64,000 nt of DNA from a bacterium (GTDB taxonomy: Bacteria > Myxococcota_A > Bradymonadia > Bradymonadales > Bradymonadaceae): positions 62,001-126,000 of the forward strand of contig JAUIBR010000008.1 in the NCBI GenBank assembly GCA_030427705.1, given 5' to 3'. Positions 55,836 through 64,000 of the stretch are shown piece after piece (within the stretch, counting starts at the first letter, position 1; every line of letters starts with the position of its first letter). The notes under the pieces are model-generated. The model was not told where the DNA came from and ran no database searches. It saw only the letters and a list, made by a program, of their open reading frames with translations. The translations under genes were made by a program, and so were the position numbers.

Positions 55836-57260
55836 TTAGGCCATCAATGCTTCCAGCGGGCCGCCACGTTGTGCCTTGTCCGGTTCGCCACCAAACTTGG
55901 CGGCTTCGTCGCGATACCCGGCGACATAGCCCAGACTCGACAATGCGTTCGATACCCTCAGATTCCCGGCGGTTCCGTGCTTTGGATACAGCAGCGTGCG
56001 GCCGTCAGTTTTGATGCCGACCTTCGATCCGCCGATCACCAGCATTGGCCAGTTGGTCGCTTGGCTGTGGTGGGTAGAGCCATTGTCCGACATGAAGACG
56101 ATGACTGTGTGGTCTAACATCGTACCGTCGCCCTCGGGAACGGCTGCCAGGTCGCGCGCCATCCGGGCGATCATCTCGACCTGACGTTCGATCACTCGAT
56201 TCAAGACCTTCTGATACGTCGGGTTCCCACCTGCCTCGTGACAAACCCCATGGCGCCACGGGATGGTGCCACTGAAGTTGGGGTCCTCTTCAAAGATGGT
56301 CTGCAGGCTCGAGTACTTCGTGTGCGAGAACGCGTTGCCCGTCGATGAGGACAAGACAACCGTGCGTGTCAGGTCACCCATTAGTGCCGCCGTTGCCAGT
56401 CGATATTGTGACTCCAGGCGCAGCAGTGGATGTGCGGATTGAAGCAGGGAGCCGTCCTCAGGATTGATGCCATTGGAGTCCGCCACGGAACGCAGCGTCG
56501 CCTCGGAGTCCAAGAGACGCTGCTGCAGCAAGCGCATTTCTTCGACGGCTTGCTGGTAGTTCTCGAGTTTCGCACGTTCCCGACTGCCGCCCACAAAGGC
56601 GTCCGTCGCGCGTTGAATATCGGTCAACGCGAAGTCCAGAAGTGTCCCGTTGTCTCGGAACGCTTGACCCGCTGCGCCAGCAGCAAGCGAGCCAAAGATC
56701 GCCGCGTGGCCTTTGAGCGGATTGACGATGATGGGTAGCTGTCGGCTGGGGTTATCCATGCACATGCCGTATTGCAGCGGCGTGGTACCGGATTCCACCG
56801 AACCCAGACGGATTGCGTTGAAAGGTTGGTCGCTATGAAGGCACTGAGCGACCCACGAATCAACCGTTTGCGCCCGGCCCTTGGAGCAGTTCAAGGACTT
56901 GTACTGCGTCGTATGAGAGCCGCCCGTAATCGTCGAAGACAGGTGCATCAACACCGCTGAATGCGGCCGCAAGTCCACCTCGCCCGCACTGCCTGCCAAC
57001 GAAGAAAGCGCGGGGGCTGTCGACAGATCGCCGCCGACCTCCACCAACATGTCGTTGTCGCCATCGGCTGCGTTCGCGTCATCCGACATCAAGGTGTGCT
57101 TCTCGATGCCGTTACCCGTAATGCAAATAACGACACGTTTTGGCAACATATCGTCGCCTTCCGCAAACGCCGTCCGAATCAAGGGAGAGACAAGCCCGGC
57201 GCCGGCACCAAGGCCCATCGCCTGAATAAATCGTCGTCGTGATAGTGAGAGCTTTTTCAT
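55836..57260 (-). CDS. DUF1552 protein, Tat-exported
   Basis: 474 residues. A twin-arginine signal (LSRRRFIQAMGLGAGAG) indicates folded export. The rest matches DUF1552: HSAVLMHLSS, GGSHTTQYKSLNCS, SIDS-type ...VDSWVAQCL, a central helical stretch and DHTVIVFMSDNGSTHHSQATNWPML with metal-binding-like His/Asp. Alkaline-phosphatase/sulfatase-like folds are suspected for this family, but no reaction is proven. It overlaps the upstream DUF1592/DUF1588 gene by 4 bp; such pairs recur in planctomycetes and myxobacteria. Confidence 0.88.
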   Translation of the reverse strand: MKKLSLSRRRFIQAMGLGAGAGLVSPLIRTAFAEGDDMLPKRVVICITGNGIEKHTLMSDDANAADGDNDMLVEVGGDLSTAPALSSLAGSAGEVDLRPHSAVLMHLSSTITGGSHTTQYKSLNCSKGRAQTVDSWVAQCLHSDQPFNAIRLGSVESGTTPLQYGMCMDNPSRQLPIIVNPLKGHAAIFGSLAAGAAGQAFRDNGTLLDFALTDIQRATDAFVGGSRERAKLENYQQAVEEMRLLQQRLLDSEATLRSVADSNGINPEDGSLLQSAHPLLRLESQYRLATAALMGDLTRTVVLSSSTGNAFSHTKYSSLQTIFEEDPNFSGTIPWRHGVCHEAGGNPTYQKVLNRVIERQVEMIARMARDLAAVPEGDGTMLDHTVIVFMSDNGSTHHSQATNWPMLVIGGSKVGIKTDGRTLLYPKHGTAGNLRVSNALSSLGYVAGYRDEAAKFGGEPDKAQRGGPLEALMA

Positions 57261-59509
57261 TGGCCGGCCTCCTCGTCCATCTCTTGTGGCACGTGGCGGT
57301 ATTGGAACGTGTCGGACTGGAACAAGGCGATCAGCATCTCGATCATTGAGCCGCCTGAATCATCATAGGCCTGCTCCATCTGGTCTAGCGTGCATGCGTC
57401 GGCGAGCGTCTCGTCACGACCCATGAAGTATCGGAATGACTGGCGGATGAAACACTGCTTCACATGGGGTGAGTCACCAAAGGCCTCCATCATTTCGACT
57501 GCATCACGCACCTGCATGCCATCAACCAACACAGTGTCTTCGGGTGTCTTCGAGAAGCTCGCATACACCTGGTCTGTGTTCGTCTGCGTGACAGGAGTGA
57601 ACTGCAAGATAGAGGAACCGTTGGGCTGCGCGCCGTGGTCATCAACCCGCATATAGCCTGCGTGGTTGTAGATTTCGAAGGCATAGCCAAATGGGTTCAT
57701 GGAGCCGTGGCAGTTGCCGCAATAGCCGTCGTCAATTCCGGCACTGGCGAATCGGTCTCGGGTCGAGGCGTTGGCAGTTTCCGGTGGCAACATGGCGTTC
57801 ACCCCAACGGGTAACTCGTCGATCCAACCGCAGAGCAGGTTCTCCCATACCCACTTGCCGCGGTGCACTGGATTTGGGTCGTTCTCGAAATTCGCAGCAT
57901 GCGCCGCCAGCCAGGCCGGGTGGGTGAGCACGCCTGCCCGTTCATCGGAGGGCATCTCAACCCAACGCTCACCAATGGGGGTTGGGATATCTCCACCGTT
58001 ATCGATATCGATATTGTAGATATAGCCCTTGTATGGCGCGTTCTCGGTCGAAAGGTCTCCGCCTTCCGGAAGTAGGAACGTCCGAGTCGTGAGCAGCTTT
58101 TTGAGCACATCCTGATCTTCAGCCACGATGCGGGCAATCATGTTGTCCATGAGCCGCGGCAGTTGTGCTCCGCTATAGGCGAGGTCTGTGTAGCGGCGAT
58201 GTCGATAGGTCGGCGTTCGGTCCGGCGCAGACGTGTACGCAGACGTTGCTTCCGGTGTGTCTTTGAACACCGAATAGACTTTGTCGTGACCCAACCACTC
58301 GTGGAAAAAGCCTTCGAGCTTTCGGGACATCCAGTATTCGTCTTCGTAAAACGGCTCGATGGTGCTGGCGCTAGAGCCTTCCTGGTACTCCTTATCCGGC
58401 CCATGTGGCGCATCGAGCGGGGTGTCGGTTCCGTCGATATCGATGCTGGCGGTGGGCAAGCCGCGCCCCGCGATATGATATCGCACGATCGACGCCAGAG
58501 TATCTGGGTTGCTGATCGTGCCATTTTCCATCGCCTGCCGGACGTCGGGCAGCAGTGTGATGTGGGTCGCACCCGTATTGTAGCCTTGTTTGGACTGTCC
58601 GGGGGCGGTGTTGCCAAGCGCGTACGACAATGCCAGTCCGAGCTCCCAATCCGTCAGCCTACGTCGACCGTCAGCATCTGGATCTCCGCCGATTTCTGTT
58701 CGGAAGAGCGCGCTAGGTGACAGCCATGCAGCACGCGCGATCATGTTCACGGTGCGGTTTCGGGCCTCGGTGGTCACGGAACCATCGACACGTTCCTCGT
58801 CAGCCAGCAGTTGTTGCGTCAGTGGAACCAGGGCATCGATTTCCTCCTGCGACGCCGGGCGGAAGTAGACACCGTATTCAAGGTAGCCGGCCAAGAATGA
58901 CCGGATGCAGTCGTCATCCGGGTCATCGGTCGCGGGTCCATTGCTTCTGTTCTGGAAGCACGAAGTCAGGTCCTTTGCCGCGCTGGAGTTACGCATGATG
59001 GCAATGCGTGGGTAGCTGTTTCCGGTGCTGGACTCCCAAGAGCCACCCTCATCCACGGTTGCCCGCAACACCTCTTGCAGCGTGGGACCATCCAAGGTTT
59101 CGTCCCGCGAGTAGGTCGAATAGTAGTGGTTTCGACCCGACAGGAACGGAACGGTCGTCGCATAGTTTCCGTCGTAAACTGCGCGTGCCCACTCTTTCGG
59201 ATCGATTCGGCGAAGCCTTACCGGAGATGAACTCGGCTCTCCCGAACACTGAAACAGCTCAGCTTGTGGGATGAAGTTTGGGTGCGGATCGTCATACGGA
59301 TCGCCACCGGAATGCGGCGGGTCATCGATGTTATTGGCATTGTTGCCATTGTTCGTGTTGTTGCCGTTGTTGCCGTTATTGGCATTGTTGGCGTTGTTCA
59401 TGCGGTTGTTTTCGGACCCGTTGTTGTCGCCAAGGCTCGCATCGCCCTGGCATCCGAACAGTCCAATCACACCCACTATCAAGCACGTCTGTGCAATCCG
59501 GTGCGGCAT
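57257..59509 (-). CDS. DUF1592/DUF1588/DUF1585-type lipoprotein with c-heme-like CxxCH
   Basis: 750 residues from the ATG at 59509, which has AGGTGGA just upstream; an in-frame ATG at 59524 is less likely. Lipobox LFGC, then an Asn-rich linker (about 30-60). DUF1587/1592-like helical parts (LRRIDPKEWARAVYDG; RRRLTDWELGLALSYALGNT) are followed by a DUF1588 segment holding YCGNCHGSMNPFGYAFEIYN, a CxxCH that could bind heme c. The C-terminus is DUF1585-like (FRYFMGRDETLADACTLDQ). It is paired with the DUF1552 gene (ATGA overlap). The pair may be a periplasmic or surface redox/hydrolase system. Confidence 0.88.
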   Translation of the reverse strand: MPHRIAQTCLIVGVIGLFGCQGDASLGDNNGSENNRMNNANNANNGNNGNNTNNGNNANNIDDPPHSGGDPYDDPHPNFIPQAELFQCSGEPSSSPVRLRRIDPKEWARAVYDGNYATTVPFLSGRNHYYSTYSRDETLDGPTLQEVLRATVDEGGSWESSTGNSYPRIAIMRNSSAAKDLTSCFQNRSNGPATDDPDDDCIRSFLAGYLEYGVYFRPASQEEIDALVPLTQQLLADEERVDGSVTTEARNRTVNMIARAAWLSPSALFRTEIGGDPDADGRRRLTDWELGLALSYALGNTAPGQSKQGYNTGATHITLLPDVRQAMENGTISNPDTLASIVRYHIAGRGLPTASIDIDGTDTPLDAPHGPDKEYQEGSSASTIEPFYEDEYWMSRKLEGFFHEWLGHDKVYSVFKDTPEATSAYTSAPDRTPTYRHRRYTDLAYSGAQLPRLMDNMIARIVAEDQDVLKKLLTTRTFLLPEGGDLSTENAPYKGYIYNIDIDNGGDIPTPIGERWVEMPSDERAGVLTHPAWLAAHAANFENDPNPVHRGKWVWENLLCGWIDELPVGVNAMLPPETANASTRDRFASAGIDDGYCGNCHGSMNPFGYAFEIYNHAGYMRVDDHGAQPNGSSILQFTPVTQTNTDQVYASFSKTPEDTVLVDGMQVRDAVEMMEAFGDSPHVKQCFIRQSFRYFMGRDETLADACTLDQMEQAYDDSGGSMIEMLIALFQSDTFQYRHVPQEMDEEAGQ

Positions 59510-59599
59510 CGTTCCACCTGTCATTGATCTTGTTTGGAGGGATGATAACAGGTTGGAGCTATGAAACGTAACTTTAGATTGAAGCCAACTTCAGACGGT

Positions 59600-60475
59600 T
59601 CATCTGCGAAAACCCAGTGCTTCCAGTGCACGTTGGGCCTGAAGGCTCGTATGCTTCACAGCTGACGCGGTTGCATCAAATTCAATCAGGGCGTCGAAGT
59701 CGATCAAATCCATCAAAGACGGGAGAGGACGTTGGTCTGGGTCGGTTAGCTTTGTTCTGAGTGAACCGTTATCAAACAGCGCGCAGGTCGCGTCGAACAT
59801 CATCCTTTGTTCATTGTTTACGACCAGGTCCGGCGCGCCCATCTCGATAATCCGCTGCAGCCGATTCCGCCTGTTAATCACGCGACGGTAGAGGTCGTTG
59901 ATGCCATTCGTGGAGAGATATCCCTTGTCGTTGGTCGCCAATGGACGAGCCGCCACCGGCAATACGTGGACCCGATCGATGATCATATCCGGGTACCCAC
60001 GCAACTGTTGGGTTAAAGCAAAGATACCGCTGGTCGTAGGTCCAAACGCCCCACCGGGTTCGATGAACTCACCGGTGTCGTATTCGTACACCAACTCGCC
60101 GGAAACCAATCCAGTGATCGTGTCCAGTTCAAGACCTGTTCGCTCCACGATAAGCTCGGGCGCGCGCGTCCAGATCAACGGATTGACCATGCGCATCGTC
60201 CAGATGTAACCGAACTGTTTGGACAAAGGGTCGTTCGGATCCAGCTCACGGCGGCGGAAGCGACCCTTCAGTGCCTCAACTTGCTCTTGCGGATCGTCGC
60301 TGTACGTGAGGGGACCGAAAATCTCCTCGTCATAGAGGCCATCGGGTTCGGGCCTGAACGTCCGATAGTTGAGGGTTTCTGGTTTTAGAACAGAGCCCTG
60401 CGAAGTCTGCTCATATTCAAGCTGCGTTGCAGCGCGGGTCCCTTCGGGGAAGAGGGATACAAGTTCGGGAACCAT
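59600..60475 (-). CDS. Stand-alone RNA polymerase beta-prime (RpoC) N-terminal/clamp-helix homologue
   Basis: 291 residues. Residues 31-55 match the start of RpoC (KPETLNYRTFRPEPDGLY, then IFGP). Residues 88-140 match the following region with deletions (FGYIW, IVERTGLELDTITGLVSGE). Residues 160-240 match the beta-prime coiled-coil clamp helices, the main sigma-region-2 docking site (HVLPVAARPL, NDLYRRVINRRNRLQRIIE, GAPDLVVNNEQRMM, ALFDNGS). DQRPLPSLMDLI (247-258) matches the next RpoC segment, then homology stops before the NADFDGD catalytic loop. The four zinc-ribbon Cys are gone. It is not a truncated fragment by frameshift: it has its own start with AGAGG and a proper stop. It lies 19 bp after a lipoprotein gene and is probably co-transcribed with it. 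A sigma-binding regulator or RNAP mimic is possible. Confidence 0.85.
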   Translation of the reverse strand: MVPELVSLFPEGTRAATQLEYEQTSQGSVLKPETLNYRTFRPEPDGLYDEEIFGPLTYSDDPQEQVEALKGRFRRRELDPNDPLSKQFGYIWTMRMVNPLIWTRAPELIVERTGLELDTITGLVSGELVYEYDTGEFIEPGGAFGPTTSGIFALTQQLRGYPDMIIDRVHVLPVAARPLATNDKGYLSTNGINDLYRRVINRRNRLQRIIEMGAPDLVVNNEQRMMFDATCALFDNGSLRTKLTDPDQRPLPSLMDLIDFDALIEFDATASAVKHTSLQAQRALEALGFRR

Positions 60476-60494
60476 CGGTAACCTCTGCTACGGT

Positions 60495-61436
60495 CTAGTA
60501 GACACAGCGGAAACCAAGCCCGCTGCCGCCGACTTCATCACCATAAGATTCAGCGCGATTCTGACAGCGAGCCAGCGATGAATCGTTGCCTGATGAACCA
60601 CCGCGGTGGACGTGACGTTCGCCAGTCGCCGGCCCGGTTGGGTTCATCGCGGCATGATTTGCATACGAATCGGCTGCATAGAAATCGGACGTCCACTCCC
60701 AGGCGTTACCAGCCATGTGATGCAGGCCGTATGGGCTTGCACCAGCCGCCAGCTCATCAACGGCCAGTCGAGCGTTGTCAGTTTGGCAGCCCGAGCGGTT
60801 GAGGTGTGTGCATTCGGTGGTTAGGTCGCCCCAGGGAAATGTGAATCCCGTCGTACCTGCACACGCCAATTCCCATTCTGCTTCGGTAGGCAAACGACCA
60901 CCTGCCCAGCCACAGAAGGTTGTGGCTTGGGCGAACGACATGCCGGTTACAGGCAGATTTGGCGTTGTGGTGGGGTCATAGGTGTCACTATTTGGCATGG
61001 TACATGTGCCGGCATCGACACAGCCTTGGTAGCGCGCCATCGATACTTCATAGAGGTCGATCTGGTACGCCGAAAGCGTGACTTCGTGGGCCGGCGCTTC
61101 GTCGGCGTCACAGGCGACGCTGCCTGCGCAACCCATCGTAAACGTCGTCTCGGGGATGCTCGCCACTTCGGTGTGCGGAGCCATGTCCATGCCCATGTCC
61201 GCCACGTTGTTGGCGTTGTTCGAATTGTTGACGTTGTTCGAATTGTTGAGGTTGTTGACGTTGTTAACGTTATTCGAGTTGTTGACGTTGTTGACGTTAT
61301 TCGAATTGTTGACGTTGTTCGAATTGTTAACGTTGTTAACGTTATTCGAATTGTTAGCGTTGTTCGACGCTTCATCGTCCGAGCAACCGGTGCTCATCAA
61401 CACTGCACACAACGCGAAGTAGAGTATTCTTTTCAT
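60495..61436 (-). CDS. Lipoprotein with formylglycine-generating-enzyme (SUMF1-like) domain
   Basis: 313 residues from the ATG at 61436 (GAGGAA upstream). The lipobox STGC is followed by the longest Asn-rich linker of the window (about 50 residues of NNxNN units). The domain from about 105 to the end is FGE/SUMF1-type: FTMGCAG, PAHEVTLSAYQIDLYEVS, LPVTGMSFAQATTFCGWAGG, RLPTEAEWELACAG, NAWEWTSDFY, HVHRGGSSGND, and GLGFRCVY at the end. Many bacterial members of this family bind ligands or modify proteins without true formylglycine activity. Exported and lipid-anchored. The beta-prime-like gene follows directly. Confidence 0.9.
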   Translation of the reverse strand: MKRILYFALCAVLMSTGCSDDEASNNANNSNNVNNVNNSNNVNNSNNVNNVNNSNNVNNVNNLNNSNNVNNSNNANNVADMGMDMAPHTEVASIPETTFTMGCAGSVACDADEAPAHEVTLSAYQIDLYEVSMARYQGCVDAGTCTMPNSDTYDPTTTPNLPVTGMSFAQATTFCGWAGGRLPTEAEWELACAGTTGFTFPWGDLTTECTHLNRSGCQTDNARLAVDELAAGASPYGLHHMAGNAWEWTSDFYAADSYANHAAMNPTGPATGERHVHRGGSSGNDSSLARCQNRAESYGDEVGGSGLGFRCVY

Positions 61437-61535
61437 CGTGATTCCTCGACGTTCACTCATGCCTTGCGCTAAGCTTCGCGCGCGGGCAAATCAAGCCTAT
61501 GCAAACGTTGTATCAACACTGACCAGACTCACGAA

Positions 61536-62057
61536 ATGATAATCGATCAAAGCCAAGCTCATTGTTACGTCTACACCGGTCGCGAAGGTGCGCTGAGTGT
61601 TGTTGGCCATGACCTCAAGATCGAGGTCACCAAGTTCACGCTCGAGTTCAAAGACGGTCGTGTGACCGGCAATTTCGACACGGAATCGCTGCGTGTTCTT
61701 GGCGCCGTGGAAGACGGCATCGTTGATAAAGACGAGCTCAAGGGCTCCGACGTAAGCAAGATCGAGAAGAGCATCAAAAAAGAAGTCCTCCAGACGAAGA
61801 AGTACCCCAAGATTTGGTTTGAGGGTGATTTTGAGGCCGACGGGGACGACCTGGTGGCGGACGGTGAGTTGACGCTAAACGGCCAGACGAAACCTTTGAA
61901 GGTCCGCGCGACCAAAGGCGAAGACGGCTGGTGGCAAAGCCGAACGACCATCGACCAAACCAAGTGGGGCATGAAGCCGTTCAAAGCGCTCTTGGGCCAG
62001 CTGAGGTTGGCGAAAGACCTGGATATCGAGCTCCAAATGCCGCCCGAGATTCTGTGA
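61536..62057 (+). CDS. YceI-family protein, no signal peptide
   Basis: 173 residues with the YceI lipocalin-like pattern: SVVGHDLKIEVTKFTLEFKDG near the start and LTLNGQTKPLKVRA towards the end, with a basic KKEVLQTKKYPKIWFEGD segment. YceI proteins bind isoprenoid-like lipids. Most are periplasmic; this copy lacks a signal peptide and begins directly with the barrel (MIIDQSQAH). It overlaps mobA by 4 bp. Confidence 0.85.
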   Translation: MIIDQSQAHCYVYTGREGALSVVGHDLKIEVTKFTLEFKDGRVTGNFDTESLRVLGAVEDGIVDKDELKGSDVSKIEKSIKKEVLQTKKYPKIWFEGDFEADGDDLVADGELTLNGQTKPLKVRATKGEDGWWQSRTTIDQTKWGMKPFKALLGQLRLAKDLDIELQMPPEIL

Positions 62058-62581
62058 CGCTATCTGTCTACATCCTGGCCGGTGGCAAGAGCGAGCGCTT
62101 CGGTAGCGATAAGGCGTATCTAGAAATCGATGGGGAGGCGAACTGGCAGCGCATCGCCGCCGCGTTCGAAGACGTGACGCTGCTCGAAGGTGCATCCGAT
62201 CGCCTGAGCGATATCCCACTGCGCCGCTTGGCTGACGTCGTTCCTGACGCCGGTCCCATGGGCGGTCTACTGACTGCGCTTCAAGACGCCAATCAGCGTG
62301 GCATGGACAAGGTCGGCCTCATTTCAGTCGACATGGTGGGCTGGCAGCCCGCGTGGCTGGAGTCGTTGGCCGAGAATTGCGAAACCGCCAACGCATACCA
62401 TGACGAATTATGGCAGCCTTTATTCGCTGTCTACCACGTTTCTATCGAGACGATTGTTCGTGCCCGAATCCAGTCCGGAGAATTGGCAATGTGGCGACTA
62501 CTGGAGTCCATCGGCGCAAAGCGCCAGGCGTTGCCGCAGGGTTGGAGCACATTCAGAAGTATCAACACCCCTAGCCGCTAG
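62054..62581 (+). CDS. mobA: Molybdenum cofactor guanylyltransferase MobA
   Basis: 175 residues from the GTG at 62054 overlapping the YceI stop (GTGA); the frame is open further upstream but only inside yceI. The nucleotide-binding motif LAGGKSERFGSDKA (about 8-21) and GPMGGLLTAL are clear; SVDMVGWQPAWLE follows. It attaches GMP to molybdopterin to make the bis-MGD cofactor. It is somewhat shorter than E. coli MobA (194). The molybdopterin oxidoreductase just downstream would be its client. Confidence 0.85.
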   Translation: MTLSVYILAGGKSERFGSDKAYLEIDGEANWQRIAAAFEDVTLLEGASDRLSDIPLRRLADVVPDAGPMGGLLTALQDANQRGMDKVGLISVDMVGWQPAWLESLAENCETANAYHDELWQPLFAVYHVSIETIVRARIQSGELAMWRLLESIGAKRQALPQGWSTFRSINTPSR

Positions 62582-62625
62582 CCCCCTAGCCGCTAGCCGC
62601 AAGCCCCCGAGCCGCTAGCCAACCT
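62574..62625. repeat. CCGCTAGCCCC tandem repeat at the mobA stop
   Basis: About four imperfect copies of a 10-13 bp unit (AGCCGCTAGCCCC...), beginning at the mobA stop codon and filling most of the gap to the oxidoreductase gene. Confidence 0.8.
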
Positions 62626-62650
62626 CCTCACGAAGCGATACATTGCCGCC

Positions 62651-64000
62651 ATGAAAGACGACGTAATGCCGACAGACAAAGAAGCGGGGTTGAAGACGGG
62701 CGAGCCAAAGGCGGCAGCCGGCGGTACGCCAGCAGTCCTTTCGACCTTTAAGCATGCTATCGACCAGATGGGGGTTGTCCGGGGGACCAAGGCCCTGCTG
62801 AAGGTCAATCAACAGGATGGTTTTGACTGTCCTGGCTGTGCTTGGCCAGACCCCAAGCATCGGTCGATGGTGGAGTTTTGTGAAAACGGTGCCAAAGCCG
62901 TCGCGGACGAAGCAACAACGCGCCGTGTCTCGCCGTCATTCTTCGCGCAACACAGCATTGAAGACCTTTTGGGCCAGACGGACCACTGGTTGAACAAGCA
63001 AGGCCGCATCACGCATCCCATGATCGTTCGCGAGGGTGGCACGCATTACGAGCCTATCTCTTGGGACGACGCGTTTGCGCACCTCGCCGACACGTTAAAC
63101 GGCCTGGATAGCCCGAACGAGGCGATTTTCTACACCAGCGGGCGGACGAGTAACGAAGCCGCGTTCATGTACCAGCTCTTTGTGCGTGAGTACGGAACGA
63201 ACAACCTGCCGGACTGCTCAAATATGTGTCACGAGTCGTCTGGCGTGGGCTTGAGCGAGGTTATCGGCATCGGCAAGGGCACTGTGTTGTTGGAGGACTT
63301 CGACAAGGCCGACGTCATCTTTGTCATCGGTCAAAACCCCGGCACCAACCACCCACGCATGCTGACTGCGCTGCAGTCGGCCAAGCGAAACGGCGCGAAG
63401 ATCGTCAGCATCAACCCTCTGCGCGAGACGGGATTGGTTGGATTTGTCCACCCACAAGAGGTCGTGAACACGGCATTGGGAAAGGCCACGCCAATTGCGG
63501 ATGTCTTCCTGCAGGTGCGCGTTGGGGGTGACCAGGCGTTGTTGAAAGCAATCATGAAAGTGATGTTAGAGGACGATAGCTTCGTCGATACGGACTTCGT
63601 CAGCGACTTCACCGAAGGCTACGAGGCATTCCGCGAGAACCTGGATAGTTTCGAACTCGCCGACCTCATCGAGCAATCTGGATGTGCCGAAGAGGACATC
63701 CGCGCTGCGGCAAAAATCGCGCGCGAAGCGAAGGCGATGATCGCATGCTGGGCAATGGGAATCACACAGCACAAGAACGGTGTCGCCAACGTGCAAGAGG
63801 TCGTGAACTTCCTGCTCTTGGGTGGACACATGGGGCGCGAAGGCGCTGGTGCATGCCCGGTTCGCGGTCACAGCAACGTGCAAGGAGACCGCACGGTGGG
63901 CATCGTGGAGCGACCTAAAGAAGCGTTCCTGAAAGCTCTCGACGACCACTTTGGAATCAACGCGCCACGCGAACACGGTTACGACACCGTGCACGCCATC
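62651..64000 (+). CDS. FdhF/YdeP-family molybdopterin oxidoreductase alpha subunit, C-terminus beyond window
   Basis: 450 codons are visible and the frame runs off the right edge. The start is ATG at 62651 (ATG at 62666 is an alternative); the ribosome site is weak. The N-terminal GFDCPGCAWPDP motif, FYTSGRTSNEAAFMYQLF, SNMCHESSGVGL and GQNPGTNHPRML are typical of the formate-dehydrogenase-like YdeP group, which lacks the N-terminal 4Fe-4S cluster of classical FdhF. The substrate is uncertain. It needs bis-MGD, which fits the upstream mobA. Confidence 0.9.
   Translation, partial: MKDDVMPTDKEAGLKTGEPKAAAGGTPAVLSTFKHAIDQMGVVRGTKALLKVNQQDGFDCPGCAWPDPKHRSMVEFCENGAKAVADEATTRRVSPSFFAQHSIEDLLGQTDHWLNKQGRITHPMIVREGGTHYEPISWDDAFAHLADTLNGLDSPNEAIFYTSGRTSNEAAFMYQLFVREYGTNNLPDCSNMCHESSGVGLSEVIGIGKGTVLLEDFDKADVIFVIGQNPGTNHPRMLTALQSAKRNGAKIVSINPLRETGLVGFVHPQEVVNTALGKATPIADVFLQVRVGGDQALLKAIMKVMLEDDSFVDTDFVSDFTEGYEAFRENLDSFELADLIEQSGCAEEDIRAAAKIAREAKAMIACWAMGITQHKNGVANVQEVVNFLLLGGHMGREGAGACPVRGHSNVQGDRTVGIVERPKEAFLKALDDHFGINAPREHGYDTVHAI

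Noticed and set aside
59600-60475. Pseudogene fragment of rpoC
   Set aside because: It has its own ATG, ribosome site and stop, internal deletions relative to RpoC that keep the frame, and a divergent N- and C-terminus, so it looks like a maintained gene.

Overview
The window looks like chromosomal DNA of a GC-rich, Gram-negative, predator-type deltaproteobacterium in the Myxococcota. Five secreted lipoproteins carry a long Asn-rich (NNxNNxNN) linker straight after the lipobox. To my knowledge this is a habit of Bradymonadales and their relatives, so I lean to that order; this is inference from style, not a database match. There are no rRNA or tRNA genes, no insertion sequence, no prophage and no CRISPR array. 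The genome style is dense and short-operon, with conspicuous GC-rich tandem or inverted repeats at gene ends.

Layout. 1-9.3 kb: surface and secreted proteins (a giant Ig-like/thrombospondin-3 protein cut by the left edge, a lipoprotein hydrolase, an FG-GAP/CARDB lipoprotein) and a small DUF4234 membrane protein. 9.4-12.6 kb: a sugar ABC importer in which the binding protein and first permease are fused, preceded by a four-copy 20-bp-period repeat. 12.6-17.4 kb: a Ser/Thr kinase-AAA-TPR signalling protein and a divergent Sfp-type phosphopantetheinyl transferase, separated by an inverted minisatellite. 17.3-23 kb: two exported small proteins and a 1501-residue WGR-like/HEAT/WD40 protein. 23.3-29 kb: clpB, then a four-gene operon on the minus strand (SDR, small protein, SixA phosphatase, acyltransferase-like protein). 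29-37.3 kb: lipoproteins, a coiled-coil membrane protein flanked by 68-bp inverted repeats, and a membrane protein/FHA-sigma54-activator pair. 37.4-40.7 kb: a TPM-domain coiled-coil protein.

41-49.8 kb holds the most striking operon: a fatty-acyl-AMP ligase, a free acyl carrier protein and a 2235-residue polyketide synthase with order KS-AT-ACP-KR-DH followed by a PLP-dependent alpha-oxoamine synthase. Read as a pathway, it would activate a fatty acid, extend it by two carbons, make it 2,3-unsaturated and release it by decarboxylative condensation with an amino acid. With serine this would give a sphingosine-type base whose delta-4 double bond is built by the synthase rather than a desaturase. 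The phosphopantetheinyl transferase at 16.7 kb could prime both carrier domains.

50-55.8 kb: an AAA/DUF4143 ATPase preceded by two related palindromes, small unknown proteins, and feoA-feoB (ferrous iron uptake) behind a clear Fur-controlled promoter. 55.8-59.5 kb: a DUF1552/DUF1592-DUF1588 pair. 59.6-61.4 kb: a sulfatase-modifying-factor-like lipoprotein followed 19 bp later by a 291-residue stand-alone homologue of the N-terminal part of RNA polymerase beta-prime. It keeps the sigma-binding clamp-helix region but lacks the zinc ribbon and the catalytic part. I know of no described role for such a protein. 61.5-64 kb: YceI-like protein, MobA and an FdhF/YdeP-type molybdopterin oxidoreductase cut by the right edge.
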